Assembly: GCA_947446835.1 (NCBI GenBank)
Contig: CANFHS010000040.1
Location: 1-13,852, forward strand
DNA length: 13,852 bases
From: Bacteriovoracaceae bacterium
GTDB lineage: Bacteria > Bdellovibrionota > UBA1018
Direction of reading: 5' to 3'
Part shown: positions 7,061 to 12,645 of the stretch, piece after piece
Position numbering within the stretch: the first letter of the stretch is position 1
Layout of the letters: each line of letters begins with the position of its first letter
Translations under genes and position numbers: made by a program
Notes under the pieces: model-generated
The model's database searches: none
Seen by the model: only the letters and a program-made list of their open reading frames with translations
What the model was told of the DNA's origin: nothing

Positions 7061-7978
7061 ATGCGGGACATTTTCTGGACGGCTGGGCCCTGGCTCGTCG
7101 CGCTGGCGCTTTGCCAGGGCTGTGGTGCGTCCGTTTCGCCCGAATCGGCGCACGGCGGAGGGCCCGCGCGTTCCTGGAGTGACCCGCGTGGGCGGGCGTT
7201 GCTTTTCGATCCGGGAATTTCGCCCGGCGATGAGGCCCGCCTGCGGTCGGACTACCAGTTCATGGAGTCCAGGCGCTTTCAGTTTCCGGCGGGGCGTGAG
7301 GCGGACCTCTTCGGAAAGGTCTTTGGCGGTGCCGAGAAGGGAAGTTCGGTCGTGGACTATCTTTCCCTGCGGGTGCGCTCGTTCGTGCCTGCGCTCTCGG
7401 ATTCCGAGCTCGAGGAGCGGCTCCAGTTCGGAAGAGCCGGCTACTCGGTCATGGCCAACAACCTGGGCGCGGCGCTCTGGATCTACTCGAAGAGCATCGA
7501 CACGCACCCGGTTGTTTTCCATCTCGGGGATCGCGCACTGGAGATGAAGTCGCCCCGCGTGGGCCTGGTGGAGCTTGGATCGGGGTACTCGGATTCCCGG
7601 TCGGGAGCGGTGATGAGATCGGCCACCCTGGTCCATGAGGGCCGCCATTCGGACTGCTCGACGCAGCTTTCAGCGGAGGATCACGCCCGGCTGCGGCGTG
7701 GGCAAAATCCCGAGGATCCGCGCTGCACCCACTCGCACGCGGACTGTCCGTCAGGTCATCCGCTGGCGGGCCTGCCAGCCTGCGATTCGCATCCGTGGGG
7801 TGCTTACTCGGTCGAGATGATCTACGGACTGGGCCTGGAGGCGGGTTGCGTGAACTGCAGCGAGTCGGATCGGCTGGAGGCCCGTGCCACGGCTCTGGAT
7901 GCCGCATCCCGGGTGATGGTTCTCGAGGAGATGCTGTCGGGATCGCTGGGAGAACCGGAAATGGGGAGTGTCCAATGA
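7061..7978 (+). CDS. Putative lipoprotein with HExxH metallopeptidase-like motif
   Basis: The protein has 305 residues from the ATG at 7061. I do not recognise a family. Residues 1-20 are a signal peptide ending ALCQG before Cys21, so a lipid-anchored envelope protein is likely. His-Glu-Gly-Arg-His (192-196, bases 7634-7648) after a hydrophobic stretch (ATLV) is a zincin-type HExxH motif. A possible third ligand is Glu252 in WGAYSVEMIYG. The C-terminal third has six Cys (199, 222, 229, 241, 263, 266), suggesting disulfides. Inference: secreted metallopeptidase-like protein; a chance HExxH remains possible. The start is uncertain: the TTG at 7046 adds five residues (MLGRR), giving a more basic signal peptide, while the GGAGG next to the ATG is too close to serve it. 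The stop overlaps the next ATG (ATGA at 7975-7978), so translation is coupled. Confidence 0.72.
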   Translation: MRDIFWTAGPWLVALALCQGCGASVSPESAHGGGPARSWSDPRGRALLFDPGISPGDEARLRSDYQFMESRRFQFPAGREADLFGKVFGGAEKGSSVVDYLSLRVRSFVPALSDSELEERLQFGRAGYSVMANNLGAALWIYSKSIDTHPVVFHLGDRALEMKSPRVGLVELGSGYSDSRSGAVMRSATLVHEGRHSDCSTQLSAEDHARLRRGQNPEDPRCTHSHADCPSGHPLAGLPACDSHPWGAYSVEMIYGLGLEAGCVNCSESDRLEARATALDAASRVMVLEEMLSGSLGEPEMGSVQ

Positions 7979-8658
7979 ATCCACCTGCCGCATCCCCCCA
8001 GGCTGTCTGGGTGGAAGACCAGGGCATCCGCATCCCTTCGCTGGTCCTGGAAGTTCCTGCAGCCCAGGCCGTGGTGCTCCATGCCCACGCCAGCGGGAGC
8101 GCCCGGTCGAGGGACGATACGATCGGATTCGTGAGGCGCCTGGCCCGCTTCGGGTTCACCGAGATCCTGGCGGATCTGCTGACGGAGGGCGAGTCCTGTG
8201 TCCGCTCCTGGAACACCGATGTGGCTCTTCTATCGGAGCGGCTGCGGCGGGTGATGCGCTGGCTGGAGTCGCGTCCGGACCTGTCAGCCTTGCCCGTTGC
8301 CCTTGTGGGCTACGGCGCTGCCGGTCCCGCCGCGCTCCGGGTGGCGGCCGAGTTGCCGTCACGCGTGGCAGCCGTGGTGCTCTGGGACAGTCAGCCTGAC
8401 CTGGCCTGGGATGCGCTTCGCACCTTGCGGAATCCGGTCCTGCTGATTTCGCCGTCCGAACCCGAGCAGACGCTCCGGTCCAACCGCTGGTCGGCGCCCC
8501 TCCTGAAGAACGCGCGGCTTGAGATCGTGGCGGGGTCGAGCAGCCTGCTCGGGACCGAGGCCTGGGCCTTCGAGCTGGCCTCGCGCGAGGCGCAGCGCTG
8601 GCTGAGGCGCGTCTTGCATGAGGCCGAAGGATCGCGTTCCGGAGTCAGCGCTGCCTGA
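7975..8658 (+). CDS. Alpha/beta hydrolase-fold protein lacking the catalytic triad (pseudoenzyme)
   Basis: This 227-residue protein is clearly related to the hydrolase half of the fusion at 5681-6997. Shared blocks are HASGSAR (against HGSGSSR), the ADLLT strand, AAEL..RVAAVV, QPDLA, NPVLL and ARLEI. At the triad positions the residues differ: the nucleophile Ser is Gly114 (VGYGAAG against FGASTG; codon 8314-8316), the Asp is Pro163 (8461-8463), and the His is Ser190 in GSSSLL (8542-8544). The fold appears intact, with no frameshift or internal stop, so this looks like a retained non-catalytic protein and not a decayed gene. The start at 7975 overlaps the lipoprotein stop (ATGA) and has GGGGAG upstream. 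A histidine kinase follows 41 bases later. Inference: a ligand-binding or partner protein, by analogy with RsbQ, the alpha/beta hydrolase that serves the RsbP stress sensor in Bacillus subtilis. No signal peptide is seen. Confidence 0.85.
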   Translation: MNPPAASPQAVWVEDQGIRIPSLVLEVPAAQAVVLHAHASGSARSRDDTIGFVRRLARFGFTEILADLLTEGESCVRSWNTDVALLSERLRRVMRWLESRPDLSALPVALVGYGAAGPAALRVAAELPSRVAAVVLWDSQPDLAWDALRTLRNPVLLISPSEPEQTLRSNRWSAPLLKNARLEIVAGSSSLLGTEAWAFELASREAQRWLRRVLHEAEGSRSGVSAA

Positions 8659-8699
8659 GCTGTGGTGCCAGGGAACGGCCATTGCACCTCTGTGGGACG

Positions 8700-10313
8700 A
8701 TGAAGCCCATGGAGTCGCTCCAGGACAACGAGGCCCGGATCGAGGAGGTCTGGGAAGGCCTGGTCAGACGCGACCCCCAGCTGGGCGGCGCCCAGGTCCT
8801 GGCGCTTCGCGACTGGTTGGGTGAGCTGTTCCATCCAGTGGAGCCCGGTGCTGCTTCTTCGAAGCAGCGCGGAGAGCCTTCCTTCGAGAGGCTCCGGGGC
8901 GAGGCTCGCGCCCTCAGGCAGGCGGTGTTCCAGGTGCTGGAGGGCGATGGTCCGCTGGGCCAGGCACGGCGCGACCGGGTCATCGAGCTGGTCGAGCAGG
9001 TCAAGGACGCAGCCCAGCACCGGCTCATCGAGCTCAAAGCCCGCCAGGAGGCGTTGGAACGGGAGTACATCGAGCTTCTGGAACGCTCGTCTTCGGGGAG
9101 CTGGGAGCGTGCCGAGGAGGCGGTCGACCGGTTCCTGACCTCGTGGCGCAGCTGGAGCGAGGCGCAGCACGTGCGGCTCACCATCTTCCGCAACCGCACC
9201 CTGTGGTTTTCGCGCGAGTCCGGATCGGATGGGTTTCCGGGTGCCCTGGAACGGGCGGAAATGCTGACCTATGGCGAGATGGATCTGGTGCTGGATCGGC
9301 CTTCCGGAGACGGGGTGGTGCTGGGCCTGAGGTTCCGCTCGCGTGGGGCCTGCGCCGGAGCCCTGGTCACCCACTGGCCGAAGGGCGTCTTCAGCTTCGA
9401 CTCGCTCGGACTTTCCTTGGCCGAGCAGTGGGGCCAGCGTCTTGGGCTCTTCCTGGACCTGATCGACACGTTCCACTCGGCGGTCGAGGAGCGGCGACTG
9501 CTGCAGGAAGAGGCCAAGATCCGGGAAAACTTCGTGTCCAAGCTCACGCACGACCTGCGCCTGCCCATCACCGCCGCGCGCGCGGCAGCCGAGCTGATGA
9601 GCAGGCGCGATGGAGCGATGCTGAGCCGGCAAGGCCTGGATCGCATCATCCGCAACCTGGACCGCACCGAGCGCATGGTGCGCGACCTCCTGGATGTCCA
9701 GAGCATCCGGGCCGGAGCCAGGTTGCCGCTGAGGCGCGAGGAGTGTGATCTGGCTGCGATCGCACAAACCGTCGCGCAGGAATTCCAGGCCCTGGCGGGG
9801 GACCGGATCCGGTTGGAGGGGGAACCTCCGCTTGTGGGTTACTGGAACCCCGATGGTCTCCGGAGGGTGCTGGAGAACCTGGTCAGCAACGCCATCAACC
9901 ACGGGGATCCCCGCGCCGAGATCGTGATCCGGTTCCGTGGCGTGGGCCGTGAGGCCCTGCTGGAGGTGGTCAACCACGGCAATCCCCTGGCGCCTGAGGA
10001 CGTTTCGCGACTTTTTCAGCCGTTCTTCAGGTCAGAAAAGAGCTCCCTCCAGACGCTCGTACCCGGATGGGGAATCGGCCTGAGCCTGGTGCGGGGAATG
10101 GTCGAAGCCCACGGGGGGCAGGTCGAGGTCCGCAGCAACCTGGACGAAGGCACGGTCTTTTCGGTGCATCTGCCTCTGGATCAGGGTGCGCGGGTTGTGC
10201 CTCTGACCTTCAGGCTGGACCGCAAGTTCGGCGCCGAGGGCGAGACCGCCCGGGATTCCGTGGATCAGGCCTCGTGGGAGTCTTTTCCTGCCTCCGACCC
10301 GCCCGCCTGGTAG
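8700..10313 (+). CDS. Soluble sensor histidine kinase with unassigned N-terminal sensory region
   Basis: This 537-residue kinase has no membrane segment, so it senses a cytoplasmic signal or a partner. The transmitter is complete: the H-box FVSKLTHDLRLPI with phospho-acceptor His284, the N-box LENLVSNAINHG (391-402), the F-box region LFQPFF, and the G2 box GWGIGLSL (456-463). The G1 box reads NHGNPL (425-430) where Asp-x-Gly-x-Gly is standard; Asn-x-Gly versions occur in some phytochrome-like kinases. Residues 1-130 are highly charged helices, possibly an RsbRD-N or coiled-coil type; residues 150-255 could be a GAF-like domain but I see no binding residues. Residues 260-280 are the signalling helix. 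A TTG at 8682 would add six residues; the ATG at 8700 has GGGA upstream. No response regulator is nearby. It is likely co-transcribed with the pseudo-hydrolase 41 bases upstream and converges on the other kinase. Confidence 0.93.
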   Translation: MKPMESLQDNEARIEEVWEGLVRRDPQLGGAQVLALRDWLGELFHPVEPGAASSKQRGEPSFERLRGEARALRQAVFQVLEGDGPLGQARRDRVIELVEQVKDAAQHRLIELKARQEALEREYIELLERSSSGSWERAEEAVDRFLTSWRSWSEAQHVRLTIFRNRTLWFSRESGSDGFPGALERAEMLTYGEMDLVLDRPSGDGVVLGLRFRSRGACAGALVTHWPKGVFSFDSLGLSLAEQWGQRLGLFLDLIDTFHSAVEERRLLQEEAKIRENFVSKLTHDLRLPITAARAAAELMSRRDGAMLSRQGLDRIIRNLDRTERMVRDLLDVQSIRAGARLPLRREECDLAAIAQTVAQEFQALAGDRIRLEGEPPLVGYWNPDGLRRVLENLVSNAINHGDPRAEIVIRFRGVGREALLEVVNHGNPLAPEDVSRLFQPFFRSEKSSLQTLVPGWGIGLSLVRGMVEAHGGQVEVRSNLDEGTVFSVHLPLDQGARVVPLTFRLDRKFGAEGETARDSVDQASWESFPASDPPAW

Positions 10314-10344
10314 CGGGGTCCGTGGGAAGCGGTCAGCGGGTCGG
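10294..10344. terminator. Inverted repeat spanning two convergent stop codons, possible bidirectional terminator
   Basis: CCGACCCGC (10294-10302) and GCGGGTCGG (10336-10344) are perfect nine-base inverted copies. The 33-base loop holds the stop codons of both histidine kinase genes (10311-10313 on plus, 10333-10335 on minus). A nested smaller stem, CCCGC/GCGGG (10302-10306 and 10313-10317, six-base loop), is an alternative fold. There is no T-tract on either side, so it does not fit a standard intrinsic terminator. Only 19 bases separate the genes, so any termination signal must overlap coding sequence. Confidence 0.4.
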
Positions 10345-12057
10345 GTGGATCTTGGGCAGGCTCACCACGAAACGCGTGTTCGGGCACGAAGCGTCGTAGG
10401 TAAGCTTTCCATGGTGCTCGGTCAGGATGTTGGTCGAAATGCTCAGGCCAAGTCCCGTGCCTTTGCCTACCGGCTTGGTGGTGAAGAACGGGCGCATGAT
10501 TTTTTCGGCCAGGGCCGGGGCAAGCCCCGGGCCCGAGTCGGTGACCCGGATCTCGACCGACGCGCCCAGATCCACGGCATCGATGCGGATCCAGGGACCG
10601 GGGGAGGATTCGACCGCGTCGTGGGCATTTCCGAGCAGGTTCAGCAGCACCTGCGAAATCTGCGACGGTCGGCACTCGACCTTGCAGTCCTCTTTCACGG
10701 GTTCGTAGCGGAGCGAGATCCCGGCATTTTCGAACCGCGCCTTGCAGAAGGCCAGCGTTTCCTCGAGGATCCGATGGACGGGAGTCTCCAGGAATGGATC
10801 CCCGCTGGCTTCGCGCGAGAACATCTTCAGGCCCGAGACGATCTTGCTGATGCGGTCCACCGAGCGGTGGAGGCGGGCCACCGCCGACTTCACCATTTCC
10901 TGTGAAATCGAAGGATCCGAGATCATCTTTTCGAGCTGCTGGGCGCCCAGGGAAATGGCGGTCAGGGGATTGTTGATCTCGTGGGCGACGCCCGCCGAAA
11001 GTTCTCCCAACGAGGACATCTTGGACGCCTGGGCCAGGATGGCCAGCTGTTCCTTTTCCCGGTCCAGCGCGCGCTGACGGGCGACCACGGCACCCACAGT
11101 CACTCCCAGGATCTCGAAAAACGCGGAAAGGTAATTGCGACCCTCCGGGGGCCTTTCGGTGAAGAACTCCAGGACGGCCACCACTTCGCCCTGGACGAGC
11201 ACGGGCACACCCACGCCGCAGCACGAAGGGAGCGCTTCCAGCGCCACCCGGCGCGGGAAGCTGGGGTCCTTCCGCACGTCATCCACCCAGATCGGCTTCC
11301 TGGATTGCAGCACGCGCCCTGGCATGCCTTCGCCCTCGCGGAACCTCGTCCGGGCGGTCAGCTCGCGGAAGGGGCGGTACTTTTCCAGGTCCGCTCCATG
11401 CCAGAGCCCGGTCGGAGCCAGGGTGGCCTGCCCATCTGCGATGCGCTGATAAACGTGACCCACGTCCCAGCCCAGCTCGCGGCAAACGGCGTCGATGGTC
11501 AACTGGAAGGCCTGGGATGCGTCCGTCAGCTCGTTGGAGGTGACAGCGATGTGATGCAGGAGGTTGGCCACGCGGTTTTCCCAGGCCAGGCGCGCGCGGG
11601 CGGCCTCGGTCTTGGCGTGGGCATTGCGTTGGCCCTGGATCAGCATCAGGAAGTCGAAGATCGGGTCACCCAGCGGGAAGTCGCTGAACTCGAGGCCCCA
11701 CTGGGGAATCTGCTTGAGGTCCGAAACCGCCGGAGAAAGGGCAAAAAGGTAGGACTCCTCGGCCTGCTTGAGGCGAGAGACCTGGCCCCGAAGGCGGACC
11801 TCGAGGCTTCCTGACGGCACCTCCTTGAGGCGGGCCAGGATGAGGAGCTCTCCCATCAGGGCGGCCGGTGCGGAGCCCAGGTTCCCCAGGTCGGGGCGGG
11901 TGCGGGTGAACTGGCTGTGGTACGGGGCTCCCAGCTCGAGCCCTGGAAAAAGCTTCAGAAGGGAGTGGCCAAAGAAGAGCACCCTTCCTTCGTGGTCGGT
12001 GACGAAGGAAAACGGCAGAAGCGAATCCAGGGCCGTATCGTGAAAGGTGATTTCCAT
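10333..12057 (-). CDS. HNOBA-GAF sensor histidine kinase, partner of H-NOX
   Basis: This 574-residue soluble kinase is encoded directly after the H-NOX gene (TGA followed at once by ATG at 12057). Residues 1-135 match the haem-NO-binding-associated domain: LLPFSFVTDHEGRVLFFG near the start and FPLGDPIFDFLMLIQGQRNA at the end. Residues 140-170 are a coiled-coil linker. Residues 175-325 form a GAF domain (for example GEGMPGRVLQSRKPIWVDDV, then VPVLVQGEVVAVLEFF). The transmitter is complete: H-box SSLGELSAGVAHEINNPLTA with His359, N-box QVLLNLLGNAHDAV, G1 DSGPG (507-511), FTTK, G2 GKGTGLGLSI (531-540). In known systems H-NOX binds NO and inhibits autophosphorylation of such kinases. Here the GAF domain is a second possible input. 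No cognate response regulator, HD-GYP or cyclase lies in the window. It would act on a regulator encoded elsewhere. Confidence 0.95.
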   Translation of the reverse strand: MEITFHDTALDSLLPFSFVTDHEGRVLFFGHSLLKLFPGLELGAPYHSQFTRTRPDLGNLGSAPAALMGELLILARLKEVPSGSLEVRLRGQVSRLKQAEESYLFALSPAVSDLKQIPQWGLEFSDFPLGDPIFDFLMLIQGQRNAHAKTEAARARLAWENRVANLLHHIAVTSNELTDASQAFQLTIDAVCRELGWDVGHVYQRIADGQATLAPTGLWHGADLEKYRPFRELTARTRFREGEGMPGRVLQSRKPIWVDDVRKDPSFPRRVALEALPSCCGVGVPVLVQGEVVAVLEFFTERPPEGRNYLSAFFEILGVTVGAVVARQRALDREKEQLAILAQASKMSSLGELSAGVAHEINNPLTAISLGAQQLEKMISDPSISQEMVKSAVARLHRSVDRISKIVSGLKMFSREASGDPFLETPVHRILEETLAFCKARFENAGISLRYEPVKEDCKVECRPSQISQVLLNLLGNAHDAVESSPGPWIRIDAVDLGASVEIRVTDSGPGLAPALAEKIMRPFFTTKPVGKGTGLGLSISTNILTEHHGKLTYDASCPNTRFVVSLPKIHPTR

Positions 12058-12603
12058 TCAGCCCTGGAACTGGACCTCGAACTCGTCGTGGTCGGAACGC
12101 GAGTCCTTGGGGTGGTGCTGGATCGTGATCGTGTCGCCATACTTCCGGGCCAGGCCTTCCAGGAGCCCGATCACCATGGGAGCCAGTCCCTGGCGGGTGG
12201 AGAAGTAGTGGACGGTGAGCTGGCTTGCGGAGGTTTCGACCACCTGGAAACGGGGAGGCAGGAGCTGGGGCATCATCGCGCCCATGTGGCCGTGCATGCC
12301 GTTCAGGTTCTTCAGGCAGCTCCGGAAGTCCTTTCCGAACATGTCCATAATTTCGCCATACCCTTCGTGCGCGGTGAAGGTGACCCAGTAGTCACCAAAC
12401 GCCCTCAGCAGATCCGAAGCGGAAGCGCCCAGGATCTGTGAGGCCGCGCCCACGAGGGAGTAGGTCAGGGTGTCCGGGTAGCTGGTCATCGCTTCGAAGT
12501 CGTCGGGCGGGTGCCCGGCCTTCTGGCAGATCTCCGACCACTTGTCGGAGCCGAATTTCGAGGTGACCAGATCCTTCATTGCCTGATTGACCAATCCGTA
12601 CAT
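12058..12603 (-). CDS. H-NOX haem nitric-oxide sensor protein
   Basis: This 181-residue single-domain protein is full length for bacterial H-NOX. The haem ligand is His104 in NLNGMHGHM. The signature Tyr-x-Ser-x-Arg that holds the haem propionates is YFSTR (133-137), and the Pro pair in LLPPRF (114-119) matches the conserved Pro that distorts the haem. The start MYGLVNQAMKDLV is typical of the family. The position of the distal Tyr (Tyr140 in the O2-binding Thermoanaerobacter protein, five after the Arg) is Pro142 here, so by the distal-Tyr rule this protein should favour NO over O2. The Cys cluster that binds zinc in some proteobacterial H-NOX C-termini is missing. A weak AGGGA lies ten bases before the ATG at 12603. 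It is the direct partner of the downstream HNOBA kinase and lies 42 bases after the glycoside hydrolase gene. Confidence 0.96.
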   Translation of the reverse strand: MYGLVNQAMKDLVTSKFGSDKWSEICQKAGHPPDDFEAMTSYPDTLTYSLVGAASQILGASASDLLRAFGDYWVTFTAHEGYGEIMDMFGKDFRSCLKNLNGMHGHMGAMMPQLLPPRFQVVETSASQLTVHYFSTRQGLAPMVIGLLEGLARKYGDTITIQHHPKDSRSDHDEFEVQFQG

Positions 12604-12621
12604 TGAAAAAGTATCCCTGTT

Positions 12622-12644
12622 CCGGCGTCCTTTGGAAAGGCCGG
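12622..12644 (-). terminator. Imperfect hairpin just after the glycoside hydrolase stop
   Basis: In the minus-strand transcript, CCGG-CCTTTCCAAAGG-ACG-CCGG folds as an outer CCGG/CCGG pair, a three-base bulge and an inner CCTT/AAGG stem with a small loop. It begins one base after the TAA of the glycoside hydrolase gene and ends 18 bases before the H-NOX ATG. A short U-run (UUUUU) follows after about 11 bases, too far for a classic intrinsic terminator. It could be a weak attenuator or a processing site separating GH1 from the sensor genes; the evidence is weak. Confidence 0.25.
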
Positions 12645-12645
12645 G

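Noticed and set aside
6998..7648. N-terminal extension of the phosphoribosyltransferase-hydrolase fusion to 7648
   Set aside because: The extra 217 residues have no family similarity, lie antisense to the lipoprotein gene, and the start at 6997 has its own ribosome binding site and the usual family N-terminus.
7795..7974. 60-residue upstream extension of the pseudo-hydrolase
   Set aside because: It overlaps the lipoprotein gene in another frame. The ATG at 7975 has a GGGGAG site and a typical ATGA coupling.
8391..9977. 528-residue minus-strand frame opposite the pseudo-hydrolase and histidine kinase
   Set aside because: It spans two well-supported plus-strand genes and their spacer and has no domain signature, so it is a mirror frame.
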